From Xanthostigma xanthostigma (lineage: Eukaryota > Arthropoda > Insecta > Raphidioptera > Raphidiidae), in NCBI GenBank assembly GCA_963575645.1, contig OY754468.1, positions 48,929,665-48,993,664 on the forward strand: a stretch of DNA of 64,000 nucleotides, read 5' to 3'. This document shows, piece by piece, positions 20,336-31,237 of this stretch. Within the stretch, counting starts at the first letter, position 1; every line of letters begins with the position of its first letter. A program made the position numbers and the translations under genes. The notes below the pieces were generated by a model, which saw nothing but the letters and a program-made list of their open reading frames with translations, searched no databases and was not told where the DNA came from.

Positions 20336-20884
20336 CGCCCGGTTTCACCCGGGTGCAAAAGAACGAATGGGGAAGGGAGGAACATGAGTACACACATTCA
20401 TATTAGTTTACCGAGATGAATGTTGTGTCCAAACATGATGATCGGAGTTACCGTTCAAAATTTTTTGTCGATAAAAAGCAGTATTTATACTTTTTTAACT
20501 AATAATTTTTTTTAATTAATTAAATAAAATTAAAATAAATTTTAATGTAAGCCTTAGAAGAAAGCAATGTAGAAAATAAAAAAAAAATAAAAATGCATTC
20601 GCCCAACGTAGGGCTCGAACCCACGACCCTGGTATTGACAGTCTTGTGCTCTACCGATTGCGCTAGCCGGCGTTGTATTCTTACATCGCTAATATGAGTA
20701 TACTTAGTTAGTGCATTTCACCTGAATAGAAGCTTATTTTTGAGATACATTTTGCAACATTTTTCATTAATGCTCCGCTCCTAATGGTCGTAGCCTGATT
20801 TTATGTAGCCTATAGCCTTCCTCGATAAATGAGCAAACAAACAAACAAACGAACAAACTTTTCAGCTTTATATATTAGTATAGA
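20336..20884 (-). mobile_element. Helitron family N2, copy 2, with tRNA-like segment
   Basis: Minus-strand start TCTATACTAATATATAAAGC at 20884 and end GGGCGGGACCGCTAG at 20336. It is very similar to copy 1 and retains the full tRNA-like segment and the following 'ctacattgctttcttctaag' and AT-rich stretch. The 'tttg' run after the start is present. The similarity of copies 1 and 2 suggests recent amplification. Confidence 0.88.
20601..20672 (-). pseudogene. tRNA-like segment inside Helitron N2 copy 2
   Basis: Minus strand GCCGGCTAGCGCAATCGGTA-GAGC, anticodon loop CTGTCAA, B-box GGGTTCGAGCC, and a 3' strand GTTGGGC. The D-arm and T-arm are well kept; the acceptor 5' strand lacks a base and only partly pairs. 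An A-box mutation (CTC to CGC) is visible compared with the 57-kb copy. Confidence 0.72.
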
Positions 20885-20940
20885 TAAGTCAATAAAAGCT
20901 TGTTATATTGAAACACATTAAAAAAAATGTATCCAAAAGG

Positions 20941-21452
20941 GCGATTGGACCATTCCAACTTCAAAAATATTGAAAAATGACATATAATAAATAAATAAAA
21001 TTTCTGTTAACGCGTGCGATGACGCAGGTAACGACTACTAATAAACAATTTATTTGCTATTGGTACTGAGAACAAAAGAAGATACATACCTACTTATTTT
21101 CAAAATATTTTAGAAACTATAAAAACACAGAAAAAATATTAAAAAAAAAAATGAATATAATAAACATTTATGAAAAGTGTACCGCATTATTATCTAAAAA
21201 ATAACGTTATAGCATATCTCTTCTACGGATGCGCCGATATTCCCCAAAAACAATAAAGTTTTTCACATTTGCATACCAAACATCCTCCCAAAATTTAGTT
21301 TCAATCCGCTCATTGACCTGTATCGTAACTGTTTCCAAAAGTAAGTTTTTTGGGTTCAGGGAACCTCAAAACGAAAAAATATTGTAAAATTTTAAAAAGT
21401 GAATTTTGACCTAAATTAGTATCATTCCCCACTTGTGGCGATTGGAATGGTA
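20941..21452 (-). repeat. Dispersed repeat R1, copy 2 (diverged)
   Basis: Matches R1 in reverse: 'gggcgattggaccattcc' at the left edge, 'catatctcttctacggatgc' in the middle and the hairpin 'ttccccacttgtgg...ccattcca'-type end at 21424-21453. About 150 bases of the copy-1 interior are missing. Confidence 0.7.
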
Positions 21453-21750
21453 ATCTGCCTTTTTAAACTGTTCTTTTATGTCAATGTTTGTCACGGTTTC
21501 GAAACCATATAATGTACTTAAAAAAGACCCCGACTATCAATATAGTCGAGATAATAATATACCGCAATGTAAGCGTCTCGGAAGGAACAAAAGGAATTCA
21601 CAAAGGAACGCGTTAGACGATGTCCCTACACGCTCCACAGTTCACGGTGTCGGTATATAAGAACGCAGTAATAAAGAATGGTGACATGTTTCCCTACATT
21701 TTCGAACTGCGGTTCTCCAAAGACACTATAGTACACTGCGTGGTGCATAC
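21453..21750. other. Unassigned
   Basis: A 60-codon frame at 21478-21660 shows no recognisable domain. Confidence 0.4.
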
Positions 21751-21758
21751 TACACTAT

Positions 21759-22225
21759 TAGTGATGTGCCGGATATCCGTATCCGAGGGAGAATAAAGAT
21801 CCGTATCCGTTAGGTTTTGACGGATCTTTTACCTTATTAATTTTCAATTCATAGATGAGATTTTATATTATATATAGGTGATTAGGTAATAATAAAAAAC
21901 TTTTAAATTCCATTCGGATTATTTTTTATTTTTTGAAATCGTATTTGGCACCTTTATATTGCAAACATTTATCGTAGTGAGTACCATACCAATAGTACGT
22001 AACTCAAAGGTACTAAAAAACTATCTTTATAATGAGATATTGCACATCGATCTTTGAAAAGAGACAATCTGTTATGAGAGTTAACTCTTAAAGAGGTCAA
22101 TAACTTTTTCCCATAACAGATAGCCAAAGGTCGATGTGCAATATTTACCGCCGCGTACTCTAAGAAAGTTAGGATCCGTATCTGTATCCGCGGATATACA
22201 TTTTTAACGATCCGGCACATCACTA
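21759..22225 (-). mobile_element. hAT-type MITE H2, copy 1 (467 bp)
   Basis: Ends TAGTGATGTGCCGGAT and its complement (ending 22225). The flanks TACACTAT (21751-21758) and TACAGTAT (22226-22233) are an 8-bp duplication with one change. 'Ggatccgtatccg'-type words cluster at both ends. The middle has a nested inverted pair (tgcacatcgatctttg at about 22032 and its complement at about 22126). It is the inverted sister of 34539-35021. Confidence 0.85.
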
Positions 22226-22374
22226 TACAGTATACACTATGTGACGCTACACCAAACTATATCGTACAGGGATTATATTGCCTACCTGTTGACCCCTGAA
22301 TAGTTGAACGGGGTGTAGCAAAAAATAGTTCCTTATTATTAGACAGATATAGGCATGATAATATTGAAATAATT
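22226..22374. other. Unassigned
   Basis: Nothing recognised. Confidence 0.4.
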
Positions 22375-22790
22375 AAATACAAGAAACAAATCTTTGATTA
22401 ATGTCTGATAATAATTTGATATTACAAAAAACTCAAATTGATTTCTACTAGAAGCTAATTAATAACTAATTTTTATATTCAAATCTTTTATTAACGTCTG
22501 AATAGAACTCTTCAAATAAATCAAATTATCGACCAATTTTTTCAGACTACATATTGACAAAAATTATAAAATTATAATTCAATAGATGAAGTTTATAATT
22601 TCATAATTTTTGTCAAAATGTAGTCTGAAAAAATTGGTCGATAATTTTATTTATTTAATTTTTATATTTTTAGCTCAATTCTAAAGAAGACCCAAATCTG
22701 AATCTACACGTAAATCTATTGAATTATAATTTTTGTCAAATATATTGTCTGAAAAATTGGTTGATAATTTTATTTAAATACGAGAAATAC
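22375..22790. mobile_element. Penelope-like terminal units, three in mixed orientation
   Basis: A minus-oriented unit (about 22380-22600) starts 'tctttgattaatgtctg', then 'ttcaaataaatcaaattatc', and is followed by two plus-oriented ends at about 22600-22655 and 22680-22770, each finishing 'gtctgaaaaattgg'-like then 'gataattttattt'. The hammerhead-like core is decayed ('ctaaagaagacccaaatctg'). It resembles stacked partial insertions of the same end. Confidence 0.6.
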
Positions 22791-22807
22791 CAGGGGTACC
22801 TTATCTT

Positions 22808-22960
22808 AACTAATAGCAAATATCATATTGAATACTAGTCATTACCCGCGTCACCTCACACGATATCAGAAATTTTATTTTCTTTATTATAATCAAAAGT
22901 CAACATTTTTGACGTTGGAATGGTTCCGTCACCCAATTGGCTGGAATTTTTTTACAGTAG
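22808..22960 (+). repeat. Dispersed repeat R1, fragment
   Basis: Matches 1888-2036: 'atcatattgaatactagtca', then the 'ggttccgtcacccaattggc' end. Confidence 0.75.
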
Positions 22961-23027
22961 GTACAATGCTCATTGTTAATAAAAAAGTATTAAAAATGCA
23001 AGTATGTCAATAATTCAATTTCTGTGG

Positions 23028-23089
23028 GCCCTTGACACTTCGAGGCCCAGGACTTAAGCCCTATTAGTCCCTATGTCGATCCGCCTCTG
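23028..23089 (-). mobile_element. hAT-like terminus fragment
   Basis: On the minus strand CAGAGGCGGATCGACATAGG begins at 23089. CAGAGGCGGATC-type ends are common for insect hAT elements. The partner end and target duplication were not found, so only a fragment is claimed. Confidence 0.4.
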
Positions 23090-23362
23090 ATGCCACCGCA
23101 CCACACCCACATCGAGATTGCATCTCAACGAGAGAGAGGGGGGTCGGGGGACTGATATCGATTTATCGAACGCACGTTTCACTCATATGCAGTGTGGTGT
23201 GAATGTTGTAATGTCGGCGCGAAAAGAGACGGACATATATACAGATATACAACTGAGAGTGGGACAGCATAAGGCGATGACATGTGACATTTTTAGTCAA
23301 CCGAACTATCACTTCTTAAAAAGGTCTGTTTATACTATAACAGAACAACGTGGACGGAACTG

Positions 23363-23870
23363 TCTTTTGGTTTAGAAGTTATGTGAGTTTATAGTTTTCT
23401 GAAAATCATATGAAACCTTCGAATGGCCGTAGTTTCCAAACTAAAAGAGATACAGAAGTTTGCTTACGCTCATTGAATTCAGCGTAATTTTTTCTGTAAG
23501 CATTCTCAATTTCAAAAGCATATTGAAGAATTCGATTTTTGCAATTTTTTCAAGGCATATAGCCCTTGAAAAAAATGCGATTTTTGACGAAAACCGAAAC
23601 TTTTGTAAAATCATCATGTTTATAGAAAAAAAACACGCTGAATCCAATGAGCACAAACAAACATCTGTATGTCTTTTGGTTTAGAAGTTATTTGCGTTTA
23701 TAGTTTTCAGAAAATCATATAAAATCTTAGAATGGCTGTAGTGTCTAATCTAAAAGAGATACAGACGTTTGCTTACGCTCATTGAATTCAGCGTATTTTT
23801 TTCTGTAAGCATTCTCAATTTCAAAAGTGTATTTTAAATTCGATTTTTGCAGGTTTTTCGAGGCATACCC
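23363..23870 (+). repeat. 306-bp tandem duplication
   Basis: 'tgtcttttggtttagaagtt' begins at 23365 and again at 23671, and both units continue with 'gcttacgctcattgaattca' (23462, 23770). The second unit is shorter. Overlapping opposed frames of 71-74 codons in unit 1 are chance frames. Confidence 0.85.
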
Positions 23871-23880
23871 CTCTAAAAAA

Positions 23881-23935
23881 AAGACGGGCAAGTGCGAGTA
23901 GAACTCGCGCCCTGAGCTGGGTTCCGTATCGTTAT
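23881..23935 (+). repeat. Insect LINE-like block, 5' part
   Basis: 'acgggcaagtgcgagtagaa' followed by 'ctcgcgcc...gggttccgta' is wording I know from a widespread insect interspersed repeat whose 3' part resembles 30346-30535. Here only the start remains. Confidence 0.45.
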
Positions 23936-24069
23936 TTCATAAAAATTAAATTTGTCATGTAATAATTTTATGTATAGAATCAGACATTTATGTTTTTCGG
24001 ATTTTTTCTTTACTTGTGCTATGCAACCTTCTTTCACGCCAAACAAGACTCTAGGTTAACATAAAAGGA

Positions 24070-24106
24070 GGTTATCTACAAATTCGGGCAATTCCGGGCC
24101 AGACTA
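24070..24106 (+). mobile_element. Helitron 3' end fragment
   Basis: 'ggttatctacaaattcgg' then 'ccgggccagactactag' followed by T resembles the 3' end of Helitron N3 (10457-10500, 54993-55039) with a CTAG end at 24103-24106. Body not found. Confidence 0.45.
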
Positions 24107-24837
24107 CTAGTTATATATTATAAAGTAATTGTAAAACAATAAGAACTTACATTTATAAAAAATTCTCAATAGTCAGAAAAATCGAACTCACCTGTAACAA
24201 AAAAAAAATCAATATCAGATATTTGTAAATTACAAAAAGTTATCACAAATTGAAAAATATATATTTTTATATAATTTTATAATAAAGCATTTAAAATTTT
24301 ATTGCAGTACCTACGAAAAATTTTAATGGTTAAATATTTCACATGTTGTTATACTAATGGAGTACTCCGCGAGTATTTCGAAAAATTCAAACCAAAACAA
24401 TAATTACGGAATTTCTAAAAAGAGCACCGTACCGACATTCGTATTATTGTGGAGATATAAATTTCAATGGACAGACAAATTGAAAAACAATTGTGTAACA
24501 GAACCACTATAAAACAAATGATTGTTTAAATGTAGGAATTAAAGATAGTTGTAAATAACACAGTGGCAAATTAAACAAAAGAAAGAAGAAAAAAAATGAC
24601 AGACGGAACAAAATGCAATAGAAGTGCATATCAGCGCCGCGAGTATTGCTTTGTACTTATAGAATACAAAAAGTTTTATTCAATTGTCTGTAAACAGAAT
24701 CGAATGCAGCGACGGGTCGACTACTAAAGTACATGATACCTATGCTAGTTTTTTTATCCGTGGCTTCTCTTGCGTTAATGCCAATTTTTTGCTACTGGTT
24801 GGTTCCCCTTTAATATAATAAAAATAATTAATAATAA
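24107..24837. other. Unassigned AT-rich sequence
   Basis: No gene, RNA or shared repeat recognised. Confidence 0.5.
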
Positions 24838-25243
24838 TAAGGTGTTCAACGTCCGTTTCTCGACTTTAACAGACGCCATTCGCACCATTACTATTTTCCA
24901 TCTACCACACTTCCCGTTACATTTTTTCAACTTCGATTAATTGATAGCAATGGGCGAATGAAGGAATTTTGGGACATTAGGATAAGGTAGGCCAATTTTG
25001 AGCATGGGAGTTTGACAGGTAATCGGCCATGGCCTTGAATAAGGAACCATCTCGATATTTATCCGGAATAATTGAGGAAAACCATGGAAAACTTCAACAA
25101 GATGACTGGTACAGGAATTATCGTTTCTCGGCGAGAGGCAGCAGGAAAAAGTTCCGCAGCCACATCTGCTCCCGTCGGGATTCGAACCCAGTACCTTCCG
25201 ATTGCGAGTCAAGTGCTCTCACCACTACGCTACACCGCTCGGT
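24838..25243 (-). mobile_element. tRNA-Ala-derived SINE, copy 1 (full-length)
   Basis: Minus strand: tRNA-like head (25240-25168), then body with 'gtggctgcggaactttttcc', 'cctcaattattccggataaa', 'ggttccttattcaaggccat', and a 3' part ending in a TTATTATTA-type tail near 24838. A head-truncated sister lies at 44430-44795 in plus orientation. The 'ggttcctt...ggc(c/a)cggccga' block resembles a core shared by several insect SINEs, from memory only. It depends on a LINE partner for movement. Overlapping frames here are shadows of the SINE. Confidence 0.82.
25168..25240 (-). pseudogene. tRNA-Ala(CGC)-like SINE head
   Basis: Minus strand GTGTAGCGTAGTGGTGAGAGC gives the D-arm and A-box. The anticodon arm has loop CTCGCAA (anticodon CGC, Ala). 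The T-arm has GGGTTCGAATCCC, a perfect B-box. The acceptor strands do not pair fully. Both promoter boxes are intact enough for pol III, in keeping with a SINE. Confidence 0.75.
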
Positions 25244-25599
25244 TGGTTTCCCTTGAATATACAGCTTTATCTATTCTCGGATGTAACAATTCTAATTAAA
25301 ATTGGTTCAGTATTTTTTTAATCAACTCGTAACAAACACCCGGACGGACAAAAATTGTGATATTAATAAACAAACGAAACGAGCTGACATTAAACATAAA
25401 TAAAATAAAAGAAATTTAGCCCCCCGGAGGAAATTTATTGTTCAACACTTAGCCTGATTGAAATTCGAATCAATGTTTTGTACTTTTGGCATTTGAGTTC
25501 ACAATTGAACTATAACAGTAAGCATTGTCAAAAAATTAGATTTGGCAACATCTTTAGATTTTTATAATTACAGTTTCTTGTGAATTTTCATGTCATGTA
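25244..25599. other. Unassigned
   Basis: Nothing recognised. Confidence 0.4.
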
Positions 25600-25890
25600 G
25601 AACATTAGATTGTACTCACACAAAAACAAATGCTTCATCTACATAGGAAAGGATAGTTTTTCAAGATAAATTTTTATCAAAATGCGTAGAAAAATGTTTC
25701 TTCGAAGTGGTACATAAAAACTATGTAAAATAGATAATAAAAATATATCGTTTCCATACATTATTTTTTAAGCAAGAAAGATTTTAAATTCTACTACGCT
25801 TTTCTTATGAGTGTGATCACAATCTAAGGGCCACTGTCATTTTCTGACGATGTTTTCTGCAACCCAGCATTAAAACTTTGAAATAAAAAT
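25600..25890 (+). repeat. Dispersed repeat R7, copy 2
   Basis: Contains 'tttttatcaaaatgcgtaga', 'cttttcttatgagtgtgatc' and 'gttttctgcaacccagcatt'. It matches 36290-36700 and 41330-41590, and 8530-8770 in reverse. It is uninterrupted at 25868 where the 8-kb copy carries a foldback. Confidence 0.7.
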
Positions 25891-26095
25891 CTTCTACCTG
25901 ATATATTTTCCTGTCGTATGTAATTTAAAAGTTTTATTTTCAGCATTAAAAAATATATTCAAACTTTATAAAACTACACGGAAAAATAAATATATTTCTC
26001 TTTGTTTTCAGGCTTCAGAGGAAATTTATGTTATCTTTGTTTATTTTCCCCGAGAAATATTAAAGGTCATATTATTAACACAAAAACATGTAGTA

Positions 26096-26373
26096 CAGTA
26101 GAACGCCGATTATCCGAATTAATTGGGACCGGGGTCGATTCGGATAATAAAGAAAAACGAACTGTCACACATAGAATAAACTTTATTAAGTTTAACAAAC
26201 ACAGTTCTACAATAACGCTCGCTTGAACATCTCGCATTTTTGTATTCTTGCGTCCCCACAAAACTTGTTTTTATTGAAAAATTACTTGGTTTTAATTTTT
26301 ATATTACGCTTAGAACCGATTCGGATAATTGGCGATTCGGTTAGTCGGCGTTCGGATAATCGGTGTTCTACTG
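26096..26373. mobile_element. pogo/Tigger-type MITE (278 bp)
   Basis: Ends CAGTAGAACGCCGATTATCC and the complement (GGATAATCGGTGTTCTACTG), flanked by TA (26094-26095, 26374-26375). CAGTAGAAC(N)CCGATTATCCG termini with TA duplications are typical of Tigger/pogo elements. The motif 'attcggataat' is repeated at both subterminal sides. No transposase remains. Confidence 0.85.
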
Positions 26374-26639
26374 TAGATAGAAAACAAAAGAAGGAACAAA
26401 ATGTTAGAATTATTTTTAAAAAACAAGCTTTCTTTTCGAGATATACAACTGCAAATATGACATAAGTATATTTTTGGAATTGAAAAACAAAGAAACAACG
26501 ATCAATTTAAATGTATAAATCAAAACAAACGCTAGTATGTAAAAATATTTAAACGGTTTTTTATTTTCAATTCGTCATAACATTACCTTTACTTGTGAAT
26601 TTCTATTCGTACTACTATAATAACATTTTAAAATATAGC

Positions 26640-26780
26640 TATACTGTTTGCTACATTGTTAAGAAACACCCATTGTTACAACGCTATATTAGAAAAAAAT
26701 ATTTATCAACAATGTCACCACCGGGATACGAACCCCGAAATTATCCACTATCGCGGCGGACTATACCTAATATAAAAAAA
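26640..26780. mobile_element. Part of tRNA-bearing foldback family (see 31602)
   Basis: 'gttaagaaacacccattgtt' through 'caatgtcaccaccgggatac' matches one arm of the foldback 31602-32042, including about 50 bases of the tRNA-like sequence (minus strand, 26714-26764). The second arm is missing. Confidence 0.7.
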
Positions 26781-26795
26781 AATCTTTACATACAG

Positions 26796-26990
26796 GCTGT
26801 GTGCACGAAGCCTACTAGCGCCGCTAGTGGGTAATAGAGAATTATTGAACTCACTTTTTATGGAAATCGCGACATGTTTCTATGGTGATAAGTCAAAAAC
26901 ACGATGTGTCAAAAAAAAATGTAATAAGAAAAACTGATGTTAATTTTATATAGGTACCATAAAATTCAGATTGTAAACCATTATATAAAT
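26796..26990 (+). repeat. Dispersed repeat R8, copy 1
   Basis: 'aggctgtgtgcacgaagcct' then 'actagcgccgctagtgggta' to 'gatgttaattttatatagg' matches 40490-40705. 'ctagcgccgctag' is a perfect palindrome-like core. Non-coding. Confidence 0.75.
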
Positions 26991-27421
26991 AGCATAACAT
27001 AAAAGGTATGTGAGAATTATTTATTTATCAACTACGACGTACAATATAAAAATAATTAATTTGTTTGCACTGACAGCGGAACGTCTAATTATGGCGCCAA
27101 TGGTCTTTATTTTACTTATTCGCCATCAGCGCAACACCCCGGAACACAACAAGCATTTCCAGATCGGTTAGTTTTACCCATGTTTTCTTTGTAATTAAAA
27201 AAACTTCATAAAATTATAGCTATTTTCACTTTTAATAAACATTGCTCACTGACATACAGAAAATTTGAGGTTGAAGTTTCCCCTAGTGCTCACCACAAAC
27301 GCTCGCATCGAAAAATTCTCCGCCTCCTTGCACATAGCCGATAGCAACGGATTACAAAGTCCACATATTTTGAGAGTTGTTTTTTAATGAAATATACACG
27401 TTAATTAGTTCAATTAATCAA
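26991..27421. other. Unassigned
   Basis: No gene or shared repeat. Confidence 0.45.
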
Positions 27422-27720
27422 TAAATAAAATTATCGACCAAAATTTCAGACAATATATTAACAAAAAATACAATTAATACATTAACGTTTAGATCCGGAT
27501 TTGGACCTTCTTCAGAACTGATCTAAAAAATATAAAAAATAATTAATATTTAATTTCTAGTTCGCTTTATTCAAAATTCTTTTAAAATTATTAAGTAGAT
27601 TCAAAATATTGAAAAAATACGTTAATGAATTAATTATATTTTTTGTTAATATATTGTCTGAAAAATTGGTCGATAATTTTATTTATTGAAGAGTTCTAAT
27701 CAGACGTTAATCAAATATTT
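27422..27720. mobile_element. Penelope-like terminal inverted pair
   Basis: Left unit (minus) begins 'aataaaattatcgaccaaaa' and holds the hammerhead-like core reading CTGAAGAAGGTCC...CCGGATC on the minus strand (27485-27516). The right unit ends 'aaaaattggtcgataatttt' then 'tattgaagagttctaatcag'. It matches units at 16.3, 37.3, 42.3 and 49.8 kb. In this copy the usual GAAAC reads TAAAC, so the core is damaged. Confidence 0.65.
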
Positions 27721-27747
27721 GAATAGTTAAATTAATACAAAATTAAA

Positions 27748-28284
27748 AAATTGGTTGTCTGTAAAGTCGGTTTACGGACGATAGTTTTAGGTGATAACGT
27801 CATAAAGAAACATTGAACCATACTCGTAAAGTGTTGAAAAATAACTTTTTTTATTTTTCACATTATACGTATACGTTTCCAAACATTTATTTTTACATAT
27901 TTAAATAGTAAAATTAGAGTTCTAACCAACTGTAGAAACGGTTTTTAAATATAATGAACCGTTTTCAAAATACACGCAGTTTTAATAAACGGACGGTCGG
28001 GTGGTGTGGCTTTTTAACTCCCTGTAACTATATATACGAGCGAACTGCGGTAGTCTATTGAAAGTTTGTGTCTTGTGATCTTTAATAAATAAATTTATGT
28101 AGCTGCCAAACTTGGGCCGATCGTGCTCCTCTATCGCTTATACTGCGCTCTCGCTTGCGCGCACAGAGTCAGGCGGAACGTGACACATTTCGGAACGTGA
28201 CACTTTTTCGTACATGCAGCCGGTGTTTCATCAATTTATAAGATTGGTGTTTCATCAATTTATAAGACGTTATCATGTCAAAAA
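27748..28284 (+). repeat. Dispersed repeat R6, copy 2
   Basis: Both ends match copy 1 (TTGGTTGTCTGTAAAGTCGG at 27751; 'cgttatcatgtcaaaaa' end), while the interior 27810-28090 is unlike copies 1 and 3. 'tcatcaatttataaga' is duplicated near the 3' end (28228-28268). So the ends are conserved with a replaced interior. Confidence 0.75.
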
Positions 28285-28737
28285 TAAATTGTCTAATTGC
28301 ACAGTTTTAAAAACTCCTATTAGAGCGAGTTTTTCAATTTTATCATTTTCTTTATCTGTTTATTTATTTGCGTCTATACAGTATTCATATAGAAAACTGT
28401 AAGCCTTTCAATTTATGTTTTATACTTCAACCGCGAGTAAAGGTTGCACGCGCACTTTTTTTTTGTAAATAAATTTCAAACATCCAATTAAAAAATGCTC
28501 GTCAATTCGACGCTTTTGTCGCTATTGCAGATCCCTGGAATGCCAGCTTTACATCACTGTCCGTCCGGAAAGCAAAATGTGCTATTCATTATAGTCGAAT
28601 TTTTGACACGCAATGTTCAGTTGCAAAAATAACGTCACACAAATTATTTAGTTGAAAACATTTAAAATTTACAGAGACTGCTGTGACAATAAAATGACAG
28701 ATGAGATCTATTTTACGTGTGATGGTACAGAAAAATT
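28285..28737. other. Unassigned
   Basis: No gene or shared repeat. Confidence 0.45.
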
Positions 28738-29385
28738 CCAGCCAATTGGGCGACGGGACTATTCAAACTTCCAAAATGTTGACAATTGATTTTAATAAAG
28801 AAAATTAAATTTCTAATATCGCGTGAGGTGACGCGGGTAATGGCTAGTATTCAATATGATATTAGCTATTCCTTGCCATGGTTACCTACATAGCATGTTC
28901 CACGTCATGTAAAAATTAATCAAAGCATGCCTAACTAGTTTATTTCTGACAGATCCATAAAACAAAAGAGCGGGTGATTTTCTTTTATTTTCAAAATATT
29001 TCCGAAACTATAAAGTTTAGAAAAAAAATTAGTTAACTAAACTTTCTTGAAAAAAAAAATAGAATAATAAGCCGTTATGAAAAGTATACCATTATTATAT
29101 AAAAAACACCGTTATAGCATATATCTCTTTTGCGCATGCGCCGATTTTCCCCAAAAACAATAGAGCTCTTCATATTTGCATACCAAACATCTTCTAAAAA
29201 TTTGGTTTCAATCCGCTTATCCGTTTGACCTGTATCGTGTTCACAGACTAACAGACGTACAGAGTATTTCCAAAATTATGTTTTTATGGTTCGGGGGACC
29301 TCAAAACGGAAAGATATTGTAAAATTTTTGAAAAGTGATTTTTGATCTAAGCTAGTACCATTCCCCCTATTTGTGTAATGGTAAA
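28738..29385 (-). repeat. Dispersed repeat R1, copy 3 (near full)
   Basis: Reverse of copy 1 over nearly its whole length, including 'aaagagcgggtgattttctt', the 'gcgcatgcgccgattttccc' block and the terminal 'accattccccctatttgtg' hairpin region. It carries the full far end ('cagccaattgggcgacggg'). Confidence 0.8.
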
Positions 29386-30345
29386 ATTTGATATCAGTAG
29401 ACCGCGCAGTTCCAGAGTAGGTAGACTTGTATGTTATTTACCACAGCCAACGCAAGTCCCACTTTTCTCCCTAGAGGGAGTTTCACCACACGACAAATAA
29501 TGAAAATTGATAGCTATTTGGAAAATGTAACCTTGAGTTTTTAAAATTCCCTGTGGCATTTTAATCGCAGATATCCACAAAAAAATTTATACGTAAGCCT
29601 TATTTACATACTGAACACGAACAAAAACAGAAGAAAATTTCAAGGAATTTTTTAGTAATTAATTAATTCAAAACAACGAAACTATTAAGATACACATTAG
29701 GTATGTTAGAAAAAATGCCAGAATGAATTTTGATCATAATTGCCAAAAACTGGCCAAATTATTTTTAAAAAAGTAGGTACAGTTCCTACAGCGATAAAGT
29801 CCTGTTTTATAAAGTTCTGCACGATTACGACTTTTTTCTAAAAAAAAACGCATTGTTTCAAAAATAGTCAAAAACAGTTTTTTTCTTAAAAGAGCGACAC
29901 AAATGCCCATTGGCATCAGATATCCTGAGACAAAGATCTTTTTTTTATCAAAAAACGTATTTTCTCTAAATCTGATGAAATTTGTGTCTTTAGTAAACGA
30001 AGTATAATATTATTCTCAAAGCCTTGATACTAATTTGGGACATTCATTACAAAATGTAAACAATTCAATTATTACGCAATTCAAGGTCATCTGTGCATGC
30101 ATTTATATTAACGAATATGATATGCATTGATAACATGACGAGTAACGAACATATCCGGTCGGAATTCTTACAACTCAAGATTCTATCTCTGATGTTAGTT
30201 GCGTTTGAGTGATTATGAAATAAAATTAATTTTACGTAATAAATAATAATTATGTGCCTACGTTAAACGTTTATTGGGGTTGTGTCAAGAAATGGGTCAC
30301 AACAATGTTCGACTACTTAATGTTAAATATTATCAATATCTAGTA
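29386..30345. other. Unassigned AT-rich sequence
   Basis: No gene; a 60-codon minus frame at 29734-29916 has no domain. Confidence 0.5.
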
Positions 30346-30535
30346 TTTCACTAATTCAAAAAGACACTATCATAGCTCCAAGGAATTGCAGACCTGAGTA
30401 TTTGACATTATTTAAACTTGATACCTCCAGGCGTTCCTGAGAAAAATGGTCTTGACAGACAGACGGACGGACAACGAAGTGATCCTATAAGGGTTCCTTT
30501 TTTCCTTTTGACGTACGACACCCTAAAACCAATTT
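30346..30535 (+). repeat. LINE-like 3' tail common in insects
   Basis: 'ggcgttcctgagaaaaatgg', then 'gacagacagacggacggaca', 'gaagtgatcctataagggtt' and a terminal 'acaccctaaaa'. I recognise this ending as that of an abundant, conserved insect interspersed repeat. Only the 3' ~190 bases are here. Confidence 0.65.
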
Positions 30536-31237
30536 ACCATTATGTTTGATCATTATTTAAGACGGCAACCATATATATTCCTAAAAAGCTCTTACTGATC
30601 AACAAATTCCTAAAAATCAAAAGCTCTAACTCTATGGAACTAGTAACCACATCAAAATGAATACCGGAAGTGATGGTTTCTCGCTGTCGGATCAGATTCT
30701 CGAAGGCTTAGGCGAATGATTGAAGCCACTATTTGGACTATCTTTTCAGAAAGTTCATAGTCTATCAAATCTTCAGCGCCTCCACCGCCGAAATGGTTCC
30801 CCACTTTTCAAAAAAACGACGACTGCATGGAAGATTCTTCATGAAACATCCCTTCGAAAATAGTTTCCACGATCCTATGATCGATGCTTTATACCTCCGG
30901 CTTCATGCATACAAATTTTGACATCAGCGAAACACATCAGGTGTGAAAGAAGATAAACAAAAGAAGAAAAAAACAGGTCGACGTTTCTCGCATGGTTTAT
31001 CCGACTGGTACGAAAATGACTTCCATCATCCAGCTGCTGGGGGGTTGAAAAGCACATTTGTTTCGGTCAGTAAACTTGCAGACTGGAAATTGAACTGATT
31101 TACATTGACGCTACATTTGAATGCCAACAAACATGGCCGCGGTTCCTCGACTACTTGTTCCTCTACTATTTAAATTAACCCTTCGATGATTGCTTAAATC
31201 AATAAAACTTAACTCGGATGAGAAACAGGCTGCTACA
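30536..31237. other. Unassigned
   Basis: Slightly less AT-rich, with 60-codon frames on both strands, none with a domain. No shared repeat. Confidence 0.4.

Noticed and set aside
20601-20672. Functional tRNA gene
   Set aside because: The acceptor stem is incomplete and the sequence sits inside a repeated Helitron, so it is better called tRNA-derived.
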